Shown: positions 28,373 to 38,514, counted from the first letter of the stretch. The stretch: 64,000 nucleotides of DNA from Methylobacterium sp. Leaf104 (GCF_001422885.1 NZ_LMMZ01000001.1:372753-436752), one strand, 5' to 3'. Numbers and translations are program-made. The notes: generated by a model not told the origin, from the sequence alone.

Positions 28373-29509
28373 ATGTTGGGTTGGCTGACCATGGGGCCGC
28401 GCGGATGCGCGGGCCTGGCCCTGGTGCTCATGGCCTGTTCCGCCCCGGCCCCCTCCGCGTGGGGCGCCGACGGGGATGCCAAGGCGGCGATCCGGCCGGC
28501 GAGCCCCGCCGTCGCGGTGGTGCGCACCGCCGTGGCCCGCGCCACCACGATCGCCTCCGACCTGATCTTCACCGGCGACATCCAGGCGCAGTCCCAGGTC
28601 AACGTCGCCTTTCGGACCAACGGCAAGATCGCCAGGCGCCTCGTGGAGGTCGGCGACCACGTCACCGCCGATCAGGTGCTGGCCAAGCTCGACCCGCAGG
28701 AGCAGCGCGCCAATCTCAACAACGCCCAGGCCGCGCTCACCTCGGCCGAGGCGCTGCTGACCCAGGCCAAGCTGAACTTCAAGCGCCAGGAGCAGCTCAT
28801 GGCCAGCGGCTACACCACCCGCCCGAGCTACGACGACGCCGAGCAGCAGCTGCGCACCACGCAGGCCTCGGTGGATTCCGCCAAGGCGGCCCTCGGCACT
28901 GCCGAGGAGCAGTTCTCCTACACGGACCTGAAGGCCGGCGTGGACGGCATCGTCCTCAGCCGGACCTTCGAGGTCGGACAGGTGGTGCAGACCGGCCAGA
29001 CCGTCCTGGCGATGGCCCAGGACGGCCCGCGCGACGCCGTCTTCAACATCTTCGAGGCGGTGCTCGCCGCCCCGCCCGGGAGCAGGACGGTCGACGTGAC
29101 GCTGCAGGCCGATCCGCGGGTCAAGGCGACCGGCCGGGTGCGCGAGATCTCCCCCAGCGTCGACGCCGCCTCCGGGACCGTGCGGGTCAAGGTCGGGCTC
29201 GACGAGACGCCCAAGGCCATGAGCCTCGGCGCGGTGGTCATCGGCACCGGCAAGTTCCGGCCGCGCCAGGCGATCGTGCTGCCCTGGTCGGCCCTGTATC
29301 GCTGGGAGAACGGCCCGGCTGTCTGGGTGCGCGACCCCGCCAGCGGCACCGTCACGCCCCGCTCCGTCACGATCGAGCGCTACGGACCCAACACCATCGC
29401 GCTGAAGGGCGGGGTCGAGCCCGGCGAGGAGGTCGTCATCGCGGGGATCCAGCTCCTTCGTCCGGGGCAGGCCGTCGCCGTCGCCGAAACCCTGGAGGCG
29501 ACGCGATGA
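28373..29509 (+). CDS. RND efflux periplasmic adaptor lipoprotein (first of two)
   Basis: 378 residues. The N-terminus carries a lipobox (LMAC, Cys22), so the mature protein is lipid-anchored in the periplasm. The lipoyl half-motifs (GDIQAQSQVNVAFRTNGKI and GVDGIVLSRTFEVGQVVQ) flank an alpha-helical hairpin, then beta-barrel and membrane-proximal domains. It bridges the inner-membrane pump to an outer-membrane channel. Its TGA overlaps the ATG of the second adaptor. A GTG one codon upstream (28370) could be used instead; GAGG precedes both. Confidence 0.9.
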   Translation: MLGWLTMGPRGCAGLALVLMACSAPAPSAWGADGDAKAAIRPASPAVAVVRTAVARATTIASDLIFTGDIQAQSQVNVAFRTNGKIARRLVEVGDHVTADQVLAKLDPQEQRANLNNAQAALTSAEALLTQAKLNFKRQEQLMASGYTTRPSYDDAEQQLRTTQASVDSAKAALGTAEEQFSYTDLKAGVDGIVLSRTFEVGQVVQTGQTVLAMAQDGPRDAVFNIFEAVLAAPPGSRTVDVTLQADPRVKATGRVREISPSVDAASGTVRVKVGLDETPKAMSLGAVVIGTGKFRPRQAIVLPWSALYRWENGPAVWVRDPASGTVTPRSVTIERYGPNTIALKGGVEPGEEVVIAGIQLLRPGQAVAVAETLEATR

Positions 29510-30579
29510 TCCGCCCGAGCCTGCGCGCCCTCGCGCTCGTCGTCCCGCTCGGCGCCTGCCAGGCCGCCCAGGAGGCTGCCCCGCCGCCCGTACGGCCGGT
29601 GCTGGTCCGGGTCGTGAAGCCGGTGGCCGCTCAGGTCTTCGGCCCCTTCGCGGGCGTGGTGGCGCCGCGCTACCAGTCGGAGATCGGCTTCCAGATCGCC
29701 GGCCGCATGATCGCCCGCGACGTCACGGTCGGCGATATCGTCCAGAAGGGGCAGCGCATCGCCGCCCTCGATCCGGTGGTGACGCGCTTCGCCCTGACCC
29801 GCGCGGAGGCCGATCTCGCCGACGCCAGGGCGCAGGCCGAGAATGCCAGCGCCACGGAGGCGCGCCGCCGCCGGCTGCTCGCCGGCGGCAACGTCGCCCA
29901 GGCCCAGCTCGACACCGCGGTGGCGAGCCGCGACACCGCCCAGGCCCGGGTCTCCCAAGCCGAGGCGAGCCTGCAGCGGGCGCGGGACCAGATGGGTTAC
30001 ACCGAGCTGCACGCGGATTTCGACGGCGTCGTCACGGTGCGCAGCGCCGAGGTCGGCCAGGTCCTCAGCGCCGGCCAGGCCGTCGCGACCCTGGCCCGCC
30101 CCGAGGAGCGCGAGGCCGTGGTCGACATTCCCGAGGAACTCGTCGGCACGATGCCGACCGACGCCCAGTTCACGGTGTCGCTGCAGAGCGCCCCGGACGT
30201 GACGGCGACGGCGCGGGTGCGCGAGATCGCGCCCTTCGCCGACCAGACCACGCGCACCCGGCGCGTCCGCATGACCCTGATCAAGCCCTCCGAGGCCTTC
30301 CGCCTGGGCTCGACCCTCACGGTCACCCTGGCGCGGGCCGAACCGCCCCACGTCGACCTGCCCGCCACCGTCGTGCTGACGGAGGAGGGCCGCGATGCGG
30401 TCTGGGTCGTCGCGCCGGACGGGAAGAGCGTGCTGAAGCGGCCCGTCACCGTCACGCGCCGGGACGCCGAGCGCGTCAGCATCGGCGCGGGCCTGGATGC
30501 CGGCGACCGCGTGGTCGTGGCCGGCGTCCACTCGCTCAAGGACGGGCAGGCCGTGCGTCTGCCCGACCAGGCGCCCTGA
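29506..30579 (+). CDS. RND efflux periplasmic adaptor lipoprotein (second of two)
   Basis: 357 residues with a lipobox LGAC at residues 15-18. It has the same adaptor layout (FAGVVAPRYQSEIGFQIAGR, helical hairpin, HADFDGVVTVRSAEVGQVL, beta-barrel). It overlaps the first adaptor gene by ATGA and has a GGAGG site inside that gene. The two adaptors are clearly different proteins, not a recent duplication, which argues for a hetero-adaptor ring as in TriABC. Confidence 0.9.
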   Translation: MIRPSLRALALVVPLGACQAAQEAAPPPVRPVLVRVVKPVAAQVFGPFAGVVAPRYQSEIGFQIAGRMIARDVTVGDIVQKGQRIAALDPVVTRFALTRAEADLADARAQAENASATEARRRRLLAGGNVAQAQLDTAVASRDTAQARVSQAEASLQRARDQMGYTELHADFDGVVTVRSAEVGQVLSAGQAVATLARPEEREAVVDIPEELVGTMPTDAQFTVSLQSAPDVTATARVREIAPFADQTTRTRRVRMTLIKPSEAFRLGSTLTVTLARAEPPHVDLPATVVLTEEGRDAVWVVAPDGKSVLKRPVTVTRRDAERVSIGAGLDAGDRVVVAGVHSLKDGQAVRLPDQAP

Positions 30580-30638
30580 TCCGCGCGCCCGACGCCGTCC
30601 ATCATCAGCCGCCACCCCGGTGAGGCGAGAGCAATCCC

Positions 30639-33600
30639 GTGAAGAACTTCAATCTCTCCGAATGGGCGCTGGAGCACCGCTCCTTCGTCTGGTTCCTGAT
30701 GCTGATCTCGGTCGTGGCCGGGTTCCTGGCCTATGAGCGCCTCGGGCGCGAGGAGGACCCGCCCTTCGCGATCAAGACCATGATCGTGCAGGCGCGCTGG
30801 CCCGGCGCCACCATCGGCGACACCCTCGATCAGGTCACCGAGCGGATCGAGAAGGAGGTGCAGCAGATCGATGCCGTCGATTTCAGCCGCAGCTACACCA
30901 CGCCCGGTCAGGCCACCGTCTTCGTGCAGCTGCGCGAGACGACGCCGCCCAAGACCATCCCGGCGATCTTCTACCAGGTCCGCAAGCGCATCGGCGACAT
31001 CCAGAACACGTTCCCGCAGGGGATCCAGGGTCCGTTCTTCAACGACGAGTTCGGCGACGTCTTCGGCAACGTCTACGCCTTCACGGCCGACGGCGTGACG
31101 CCACGACAGCTGCGCGACTACGTCGAGCGCGTCCGCGCCGAGGTGAAGAAGGTTCCGAGCGCGGGCAAGATGCAGCTCCTCGGCGCTCAGGACGAGGTGA
31201 TCTACCTCGACTTCTCCACCCGCAAGCTCGCCGGCCTCGGCCTCGACACCAACTCGGTCATCCGCACGCTGCAGTCGCAGAACGCCATCGCGCCCTCCGG
31301 GGTGATCCAGGCGGGGCCGGAGCGGGTCTCCGTCCGGGTCGGCGGCCAGTTCGTCAACGAGGAGAGCCTGCGCGCCGTGAACCTGCGGGTGAACGACCGC
31401 TTCTTCCGCCTCTCCGACGTCGCCGAGATCTCACGCGGCTTCACCGATCCGCCGACCGACCTGTTCCGCTTCAACGGGCAGCCGGCGATCGGCCTCGCCA
31501 TCGCGATGCAGCCCTCGGGCAACCTGCTCACCTTCGGCCACGACCTGAAGGAGCGCATGCGCAAGCTCGAGGGCGAACTGCCGGTGGGCGTCGGCATCCA
31601 CCTCGTCTCGGACCAGCCCAAAATCGTCGAGGAGGCGGTGGGCGGCTTCACCAAGGCGCTCGTCGAGGCCGTGGTGATCGTGCTGGCGGTGAGCTTCATC
31701 TCGCTCGGCTGGCGCGCCGGCCTGGTGGTCTCGCTCTCGATCCCGCTCGTGCTCGCCATCGTGTTCGTGGTCATGCAGATCATGGGCGTGACGCTCCAGC
31801 GCATCTCGCTGGGTGCGCTCATCATCGCGCTGGGCCTCCTCGTCGACGACGCCATGATCACGGTGGAGATGATGGTCGCGCGCCTGGAGGTCGGCGACAG
31901 CCTCAAGAAGGCGGCGACCTTCGCCTACACCTCCACCGCCTTCCCGATGCTCACCGGCACCCTGGTCACCGTGGCGGGCTTCCTGCCCATCGGCTTCAAC
32001 GGCTCGTCGGCGGGCGAGTACACCTACTCGCTCTTCGTCGTCATCGCGGCCTCGCTCCTCGTCTCCTGGGTGGTGGCGGTGCTGTTCGCCCCCCTGATCG
32101 GCGTGAAGCTCCTGCCGAAACAGATGAAGCACAAGGATCACGGCGCCCCGAGCCGGTCGATGCGGATCTTCACCGGCATGCTGCTGGGCGCCATGCGCTG
32201 GCGCTGGACCACCGTGATCGCCTGCGTCGGCATGCTCGGCGCCTCGATCGTCGGCATGGGCTTCGTGCAGCAGCAGTTCTTCCCGGCCTCCGACCGGCCC
32301 GAGCTCCTCGTCGACATGACGCTGCCGCAGAACGCCAGCATCGCCGAGACGAAGGGCCAGATGGACCGCTTCGAGGCGAGCCTGGTGGGCGACCCCGAGA
32401 TCGTGCGCTGGTCGTCCTACGTGGGCCAGGGCGCGGTGCGCTTCTACCTGCCCCTCGACCAGCAGCTCGGCAACGCCTTCTTCGGCCAGATCGTCATCGA
32501 GACGAAGTCGATCGAGGCCCGCGAGCGCACGAAGCTCAAGCTCGACAAGCTCGCCCGCGAGAAATTCGTCGGCACCGACTTCCTCATCCACTCCCTCGAT
32601 CTCGGACCGCCGGTCGGACGCCCGGTGCAGTACCGCCTCAGCGGCCCCGACCTGCAGACCCTGCGGACCCATGCGCTCACCCTCGGCAACATCGTCGGCG
32701 CCAACCCGCATCTCGACGTGCCGACCTTCGACTGGAACGAGCCCGGCAAGGTGCTCAAGGTCGACATCATCCAGGACAAGGCGCGCCAGCTCGGCGTGAC
32801 CTCGGAGGACATCGCCGGGCTCCTCAACGGCATCGTCGGCGGCCGGTCGATCACCCAGGTCCGGGACTCGATCTACCTCGTCAACGTGGTCGCCCGCGCG
32901 CAGGCGGTGGAGCGCAACTCCCTCGACACCCTCCAGAGCCTGCAGGTGCCGCTGGCCAACGGCAGCGTGGTGCCGCTGCTGGCCTTCGCGACCATCGGCT
33001 ACGAGCTGGAGCAGCCCATCGTCTGGCGCCGCGACCGCCTGCCCACCATCACGGTGCGCGCCTCGATCTCGGACGAGACCCAGCCCGCCACGGTGGTGAG
33101 CCAGCTCGACGAAACGATCACCGCGTTCCGCAAGAGCCTGCCGGACGGCTACGTCCTGGCGGTGGGCGGCGCCGTGGAGGAGAGCGCCAAGGGCCAGGGG
33201 CCGATCGCGGCCGTGGCGCCGGTGATGCTGCTCACCATGGCGATGTTCCTGATGATCCAGCTCCAGAGCTTCCAGAAGCTCTTCCTGGTGGCGAGCGTCG
33301 CGCCGCTGGGGTTGATCGGCGTGGCGATCGCGCTGCTCACCTTCAACAAGCCGATGGGCTTCGTGGCGATCCTCGGCGTGCTGGCCCTGATCGGCATCAT
33401 CGTGCGCAACTCGGTGATCCTGGTGACCCAGATCGACGAGTACGAGCGCGACGGCCTCCCCCCCTGGGACGCGGTGGTGGACGCCACCTGCCACCGCATG
33501 CGCCCGATCCTGCTCACGGCCGCCGCGGCCAGCCTCGGCCTGATCCCCATCGCCCGCGAGGTGTTCTGGGGGCCGATGGCCTACGCCATGATCGGCGGCA

Positions 33601-33752
33601 TCCTGGCGGCCACCTTCCTGACGCTGTTCTTCCTGCCCGCCCTCTATGTCGGCTGGTACCGGATCAAGGCGCCGCCGAAGGGCACCCCGCGCAGGGTCCA
33701 CGGCGCGGACGGGCAGGTCCACGGCGCCGAGGCGCCGGCGCCCGCGGGCTGA
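30639..33752 (+). CDS. RND multidrug efflux permease (TriC-like)
   Basis: 1037 residues, the usual length. The start resembles the TriC branch of hydrophobe/amphiphile exporters (NLSEWALEHRSFVWFLMLIS, LGREEDPPF). Helix 4 carries the proton-relay aspartate pair in GLLVDDAMITVEMMV; the GFxxxxG repeat-like helices and two large periplasmic loops are present. It exports hydrophobic drugs, detergents or biocides using proton motive force. No outer-membrane factor is encoded nearby, so a TolC-like protein elsewhere must complete it. GTG start at 30639 with GAGGCGAG upstream. Confidence 0.93.
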   Translation: MKNFNLSEWALEHRSFVWFLMLISVVAGFLAYERLGREEDPPFAIKTMIVQARWPGATIGDTLDQVTERIEKEVQQIDAVDFSRSYTTPGQATVFVQLRETTPPKTIPAIFYQVRKRIGDIQNTFPQGIQGPFFNDEFGDVFGNVYAFTADGVTPRQLRDYVERVRAEVKKVPSAGKMQLLGAQDEVIYLDFSTRKLAGLGLDTNSVIRTLQSQNAIAPSGVIQAGPERVSVRVGGQFVNEESLRAVNLRVNDRFFRLSDVAEISRGFTDPPTDLFRFNGQPAIGLAIAMQPSGNLLTFGHDLKERMRKLEGELPVGVGIHLVSDQPKIVEEAVGGFTKALVEAVVIVLAVSFISLGWRAGLVVSLSIPLVLAIVFVVMQIMGVTLQRISLGALIIALGLLVDDAMITVEMMVARLEVGDSLKKAATFAYTSTAFPMLTGTLVTVAGFLPIGFNGSSAGEYTYSLFVVIAASLLVSWVVAVLFAPLIGVKLLPKQMKHKDHGAPSRSMRIFTGMLLGAMRWRWTTVIACVGMLGASIVGMGFVQQQFFPASDRPELLVDMTLPQNASIAETKGQMDRFEASLVGDPEIVRWSSYVGQGAVRFYLPLDQQLGNAFFGQIVIETKSIEARERTKLKLDKLAREKFVGTDFLIHSLDLGPPVGRPVQYRLSGPDLQTLRTHALTLGNIVGANPHLDVPTFDWNEPGKVLKVDIIQDKARQLGVTSEDIAGLLNGIVGGRSITQVRDSIYLVNVVARAQAVERNSLDTLQSLQVPLANGSVVPLLAFATIGYELEQPIVWRRDRLPTITVRASISDETQPATVVSQLDETITAFRKSLPDGYVLAVGGAVEESAKGQGPIAAVAPVMLLTMAMFLMIQLQSFQKLFLVASVAPLGLIGVAIALLTFNKPMGFVAILGVLALIGIIVRNSVILVTQIDEYERDGLPPWDAVVDATCHRMRPILLTAAAASLGLIPIAREVFWGPMAYAMIGGILAATFLTLFFLPALYVGWYRIKAPPKGTPRRVHGADGQVHGAEAPAPAG

Positions 33753-33775
33753 TCCGCGAGCCCCGGGGCGTCGCG

Positions 33776-34273
33776 TCAGCGCGGCGCCGTCCCGGCCCGG
33801 TCCACCGTGGCGCCGGGGCGTGAATCCGTGGTCGCGAAGTAGGGCTTGATGTCGAGGAGCGGGGTGCCGTCGCGGCAATCGAGGCCGCGCACCCGCAGGC
33901 TCGCCCCGTCCCGCGCGAGGAGCTCGACCACCGACAGGGCGATGGGGTTCGGGCGCACCGGCGAGCGCAGGGAGAAGGTGCCCCGGCTGCCCTCCGCGTG
34001 GCGGGGGCGCTGGAGCGCGAGGTCCCGGGCGGCCTCGTCCATCCAGTAGAGCACGATGAGGTGGCTCGCGCCCTCGACGTTCTGGAGCGCCCGGGAGAAG
34101 GGCGCGTCGACGCTGAGCGTGCAGATCGCGTCGGTCTTCAGGCCGTTCTTCGGGCATTCGCCGCGGGTCGCCCAGGGGGTGCGGATGCGGCCGATGAAGT
34201 ACAGCCCGGCATCGAAGGTCTCGGGCAGCGGGATCGCCGCCTCGCCGGGGCGATGTCCGGTCTCGTCGTGCAT
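33776..34273 (-). CDS. trmO: tRNA t6A37 N6-methyltransferase TrmO
   Basis: 165 residues. The TsaA/TrmO fold is recognised by FIGRIRTPWATRGECPKNG at the start, the substrate/SAM segment SLRSPVRPNPIALSVVEL and the C-terminal TPLLDIKPYF. TrmO adds a methyl group from S-adenosylmethionine to N6-threonylcarbamoyladenosine at position 37 of ACY-reading tRNA-Thr. It converges with the RND permease. A short N-terminal extension (MHDETGHRPGEAAIPLPE) precedes the core. Confidence 0.88.
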   Translation of the reverse strand: MHDETGHRPGEAAIPLPETFDAGLYFIGRIRTPWATRGECPKNGLKTDAICTLSVDAPFSRALQNVEGASHLIVLYWMDEAARDLALQRPRHAEGSRGTFSLRSPVRPNPIALSVVELLARDGASLRVRGLDCRDGTPLLDIKPYFATTDSRPGATVDRAGTAPR

Positions 34274-34361
34274 GGGCGGCCTCTCTCCTCCGGCGCGGGC
34301 CGAGGCGCCGGGCCTTCCGTTTCGGGCAAGCCGCGTGCGGGAGCAAGCCGGCCCGCGCGGG

Positions 34362-36743
34362 TCAGGCGGCGACCGGAGACCGGCGGCGCGCCCGGCCCGT
34401 ATGCTGCTCGAACCCGCCGATCGGCCCGGGCCGGCCGATGAAGTAGCCCTGCGCCGCATGGCACTTCTCGGCGACCAGGAAGGCGAGCTCCTCGGCCGTC
34501 TCGACGCCTTCGGCGATGACCGGCAGGCCGAGGCCCGCCCCGAGTCCGAGCACCGAGCGCACGATGGCGGCCGCCTGCGGGTTCGAGTCGACCGCCGCGA
34601 TGAAGGAGCCGTCGATCTTGATGGTGTCGAACGGGAACATCCGCAGGTTCGAGAGCGACGAGTAGCCGGTTCCGAAATCGTCCATGGCGATGCGCAGACC
34701 CAGGGCCTTCAGCTGGCGCAGGTTGGTCCGCGCCCGGTCGGGATCGCGGATCAGGGCGGTCTCGGTGATCTCGAGTTCGAGGCGCGCGGGGTCGAGGCCG
34801 GTCTCGGCCAGGATCACCCGGACCGCGGGCGCGAAGCCCGCATCGTGGACCTGCACGCCCGAGACGTTCACCGCGACGCTCAGCGGGGCCTCCCAGCGGG
34901 CGGCCTCCTGGCAGGCCTCCCGCAGCACCCAGGCGCCGATCTCCCGGATCAGCCCGCTCTCCTCGGCGATGGGGATGAACACCGCCGGCGAGACGAAGCC
35001 GCGGGCGGGCTGGTGCCAGCGCAGGAGGACCTCGAAGCCGAGCACCGCCCCGGTGCGGGTCTCGATCTGCGGCTGGTAGACGAGGCGTAGCTGGTCCTCC
35101 GCCAGGGCGCGGCGCAGCTGCTTCTCGAGGAGGCGGCGCTCGCGCACGTCCTGTCCGACCGAGGCCTCGAAGAAGCGGTAGCTTCCCCGTCCCTCCGCCT
35201 TGGCGAGGAGGAGGGCGGTGTCGGCCGCGTTGAGGAGGTCGTTGCGGTCGCGGGCATCGTCGGGAAACACCGCGATGCCGATCGTGGCCGCCGGGACCGG
35301 CTCGCCCTGGGCCGCGCTCTCGGCCGCCGCCTGGAGGGTGGCCCGGATCTCCTCCGCGAGGCGCCCCGCCGCCACCGCGTGGGAGCAGGGCGTCAGCACC
35401 GCGAACTCGTCGCCGCCGATGCGCGCGACCATCTGCGTCGGGTCGAGGAGACCGCCGAGGAGTCGGGCGACCCGCACCAGCGACCCGTCGCCGATGGCGT
35501 TGCCGAACAGGTCGTTGATCTCCTTGAACCCGTCGAGGTTGATGTGGAGCAGGGCGAGGCGGCCCCCGGAGGCCGCGGCGCGCCGGAGGCCCTGATCCAG
35601 GCCCGAATGGAAGTGCTGCCGGTTGGGCAGGCCGGTCAGCGGGTCGTGCCCGACGAGGAACTGGATCTGGCGCTCGGCCCGGCGACGCGCGGTCAGGTCG
35701 CGCACCGCGAGGGCGACGTGCGGCGTGCGTCCATAGGCGACGGGCCGCATGATCAGCTCCACCGGCAGGCCGGCCCCGTCGAGCCGGTACAGGGTGCCCT
35801 CGACCGCCTCGTCGCGTCCCGCCTCCAGGCTCCGCAGCGTCCCGGCATCCGGGATGAAGCGGGACAGGGGCACGCCGTCGAGGCTCCGCGCCTCCGTGCC
35901 CGTGAGGGCGGCGAAGCTGTCGTTCGCGCTGACGATGACGCCATCCTGGCAGATCACGAGGCCTTCCACGGCGGCATTGGCGAGGCTGAGGAGGCGTCCG
36001 CGATAGACCGCCCGCTGGCGCTCGCGCAGATCGAGGACCAGGGCGGTACAGGCCATGACCAGGATGGTGAGGCTCGCGAGCCCGACCGGCAGGGCGAGCC
36101 AGAGCGGCGGAACCGTCTCCTCGGGAACGAGCACGCGCGGGTCCGGCACCATCGTCAGGGCGGTCATGCCGAGGACATGGTGGGCCCAGATCGCGGCGGC
36201 GAGGAGGGCTGCGCCGACGATGCGGCCCGGCGTCCGCCGGCTGGTCAGGCCCACCCCGAGGGCGGCCATGGCGAGCCCGATGCCGGCGACGATGGAGAGC
36301 GCGACCAGGCCGGGATGCCAATCCATGCGGCCGGCGACCTGATAGGCCGCCATGCCGGTGTAGTGCATCGCCGCGATGCCGAGCCCGACGATGGCGCCGC
36401 CCGCCAGCGGGGCGCCGCGGGCGCCCCAGAACACCGCGGTCGCGAGGCCGGCCCCGCTCACCAGGATGGCGAGCACCAGCGACAGCACGGTCAGGCCGAC
36501 CGCGTAGGCCGCGACGAGGCCGGGATCGAAGGCCAGCATGCTGAGGAAATGCGTGGCCCAGATGCCCGAGCCGCCGGCGACCGCCGCGACCGCGACCCAT
36601 CCGCCGCGCCAGCCGACCCGGGTCTGCCGCGCATGATGCAGGAGCGCGATCGTAGACGTCGCTGCCAGGATGCAAATGATCCCGGCGAGCGCCATCAGCC
36701 ACGGGTCATTCTCGGCAAGGAAACAACCCATGACGGTGAGCAT
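34362..36743 (-). CDS. MHYT-PAS-GGDEF-EAL cyclic-di-GMP protein
   Basis: 793 residues. The N-terminal seven-helix MHYT sensor shows all three motif copies (ATHFLSM, AMHYTGMAA, AHHVLGMTA) with Met/His ligands proposed for copper or gas sensing. A PAS domain follows, then a GGDEF domain with intact RIGGDEF, and an EAL domain with EVL in place of EAL but intact DDFGTGYSSL and IKIDGSFI. No RxxD inhibition site is seen before GGDEF. It may both make and break cyclic-di-GMP; the net activity cannot be told. ATG at 36743 is used; another lies four codons later. Confidence 0.92.
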   Translation of the reverse strand: MLTVMGCFLAENDPWLMALAGIICILAATSTIALLHHARQTRVGWRGGWVAVAAVAGGSGIWATHFLSMLAFDPGLVAAYAVGLTVLSLVLAILVSGAGLATAVFWGARGAPLAGGAIVGLGIAAMHYTGMAAYQVAGRMDWHPGLVALSIVAGIGLAMAALGVGLTSRRTPGRIVGAALLAAAIWAHHVLGMTALTMVPDPRVLVPEETVPPLWLALPVGLASLTILVMACTALVLDLRERQRAVYRGRLLSLANAAVEGLVICQDGVIVSANDSFAALTGTEARSLDGVPLSRFIPDAGTLRSLEAGRDEAVEGTLYRLDGAGLPVELIMRPVAYGRTPHVALAVRDLTARRRAERQIQFLVGHDPLTGLPNRQHFHSGLDQGLRRAAASGGRLALLHINLDGFKEINDLFGNAIGDGSLVRVARLLGGLLDPTQMVARIGGDEFAVLTPCSHAVAAGRLAEEIRATLQAAAESAAQGEPVPAATIGIAVFPDDARDRNDLLNAADTALLLAKAEGRGSYRFFEASVGQDVRERRLLEKQLRRALAEDQLRLVYQPQIETRTGAVLGFEVLLRWHQPARGFVSPAVFIPIAEESGLIREIGAWVLREACQEAARWEAPLSVAVNVSGVQVHDAGFAPAVRVILAETGLDPARLELEITETALIRDPDRARTNLRQLKALGLRIAMDDFGTGYSSLSNLRMFPFDTIKIDGSFIAAVDSNPQAAAIVRSVLGLGAGLGLPVIAEGVETAEELAFLVAEKCHAAQGYFIGRPGPIGGFEQHTGRARRRSPVAA

Positions 36744-36882
36744 CGACGCTGTGTTTCCCCTGTCGTCGTCGCTTATGCCAGTCCGTGGACCCAGTCTTCG
36801 TTTTCGTGGGACGGAATGGATGCCTTGCATATGTTAATGGAATCATAGGCGCAGTGGAATGGCCTGATCGGAACCGAGGGAC

Positions 36883-36899
36883 AATTCCGACAGGGAATT
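36883..36899. repeat. Dyad upstream of amn
   Basis: AATTCC, five bases, GGAATT form a perfect inverted repeat in the 267-bp divergent region between the cyclic-di-GMP gene and AMP nucleosidase, about 110 bases before the latter. A regulator site is possible; no matching regulator is adjacent. Confidence 0.35.
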
Positions 36900-37010
36900 C
36901 GGGAGGGCCGGCGCCGCGCGACTCCCCGGACGCCCCCGATCGCACGGGTTCGCCTCTCCGGTTCCCGAGGTGTAAGACGCTGGGGACCGAGGACTTGGCC
37001 AGGAGGCACC

Positions 37011-38504
37011 GTGATCCGCGACGAGTTGCGACCGATGGAGTCCGTCTCCGACCCCGAGACCGCCGTGGACCGCCTGGCGGCCCTGCATGCGGGGGCGATC
37101 GAGGCGCTGCGTTCGGCCCTCGCGCGCTACCTCGACGGCGGGCCGCCGCCGGACGCGACGGAGCGGCTGCAGTTCCGCTACCCGGAGTTGCGCGTCACCT
37201 ACCAGCCCGCCGGGCCGATGCCGCAGGTGTCCCGCGCCACGGCCAAGCTCCAGGCGCCGGGGGCCTACGCCACCACCGTGACCCAGCCCGGCCATTTCCG
37301 CAGCTACCTGCTGGAGCAGCTGCGCCCCCTGGTGCGGGACTACGCCGTCACCCTCGAGGTCGGCCTCAGCGCCCAGGAGATCCCCTATCCCTACGTCATC
37401 GAGCCGGGCGCCGATCTCGGCCGCAGCGGCGTCACCCCGCGGGACCTCGCCACCTACTTCCCCGTGCCGCTGCTCTCGGTGGTGGGCGACGAGATCGCGG
37501 ACGGGCTCTGGCACGACCTGCCCGACGCGCCGCGCCCGCTCGCCCTCTTCGACGCGATCCGCACCGACTACTCGCTGCGCCGCCTCGTGCACTACACGGG
37601 CAGCGACTGGGGCGACGTGCAGCCCTGGATCCTGCTGACGAACTACCACCGCTACGTCGACGGCTTCATCCGCCACGGCCTCGAGCGCCTGAAGCGCGGC
37701 GACGCAGGCTTCGAGCGGATGATCCTGCCGGGCGGCGTCACCGTCTCGCGGGCGGAGGCGGCTTCCGTCGATCCGGCGGCGCTGATCGCCGCCTCGCCCT
37801 GGCACAAGTACCAGATGCCGGCCTACCACCTCGTGGCGCGCGGACCCGACGGCAGCCAGCAGGGCACCACCCTGGTGAACATCGGCGTCGGTCCTTCCAA
37901 CGCGAAGACGATCACCGACCACCTCGCGGTCCTGCGCCCGCATTGCTGGCTGATGGTCGGCCATTGCGGCGGCCTGCGCCAGTCGCAGACCATCGGCGAC
38001 TACGTCCTCGCCCACGGCTACCTGCGCCGCGACCGCATCCTCGACGAGTTGGTGCCCCCCGACGTGCCGGTGCCGGCTTTGGCCGAGGTGCAGCTCGCCC
38101 TCCAGGCGGCGGCCGCCCACGTCACCGGCGAGCAGAGCGAGGCCCTCAAGCGCCGCCTCCGGACGGGCACGGTCGTCACCTACGACGACCGCAACTGGGA
38201 GCTCCGCTTCAGCCAGGAGCGGCGGCGCATCAACCTCTCCCGCGCCATCGGCGTCGACATGGAGAGCGGCACCATCGCGGCCCAGGGCTACCGCCTGCGG
38301 GTGCCCTACGGCACCCTGCTCTGCGTCTCCGACAAGCCGCTCCACGGCGAGATCAAGCTGCCGGGCGCGGCCAACGCGTTCTACGAGCGCGCGGTGGCCG
38401 AGCACCTGCTCATCGGGCTCGCCGCCCTCGACAACCTGCGCGCCGAGCGCCACGGCCTGCATTCGCGCAAGCTGCGCAGCTTCGACGAGCCGCCGTTCCG
38501 GTAG
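37011..38504 (+). CDS. amn: AMP nucleosidase
   Basis: 497 residues, full length. The enzyme hydrolyses AMP to adenine and ribose 5-phosphate, controlling AMP pools. The N-terminal regulatory domain (HFRSYLLEQL, EIPYPYVIEPGADL) is followed by the purine-nucleoside-phosphorylase-like catalytic domain with LVNIGVGPSNAKT, MVGHCGGLR, the active-site GVDMESGTIAAQG and VSDKPLHGEIK. GTG start at 37011, with AGGAGG nearby upstream. It converges with the PhoR-like kinase ten bases away. Confidence 0.95.
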   Translation: MIRDELRPMESVSDPETAVDRLAALHAGAIEALRSALARYLDGGPPPDATERLQFRYPELRVTYQPAGPMPQVSRATAKLQAPGAYATTVTQPGHFRSYLLEQLRPLVRDYAVTLEVGLSAQEIPYPYVIEPGADLGRSGVTPRDLATYFPVPLLSVVGDEIADGLWHDLPDAPRPLALFDAIRTDYSLRRLVHYTGSDWGDVQPWILLTNYHRYVDGFIRHGLERLKRGDAGFERMILPGGVTVSRAEAASVDPAALIAASPWHKYQMPAYHLVARGPDGSQQGTTLVNIGVGPSNAKTITDHLAVLRPHCWLMVGHCGGLRQSQTIGDYVLAHGYLRRDRILDELVPPDVPVPALAEVQLALQAAAAHVTGEQSEALKRRLRTGTVVTYDDRNWELRFSQERRRINLSRAIGVDMESGTIAAQGYRLRVPYGTLLCVSDKPLHGEIKLPGAANAFYERAVAEHLLIGLAALDNLRAERHGLHSRKLRSFDEPPFR

Positions 38505-38514
38505 CGGCCCGCCG

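Noticed and set aside
36868..36900. GGAAC upstream of AMP nucleosidase as a stress promoter
   Set aside because: No GTT at 16-18 bases downstream.
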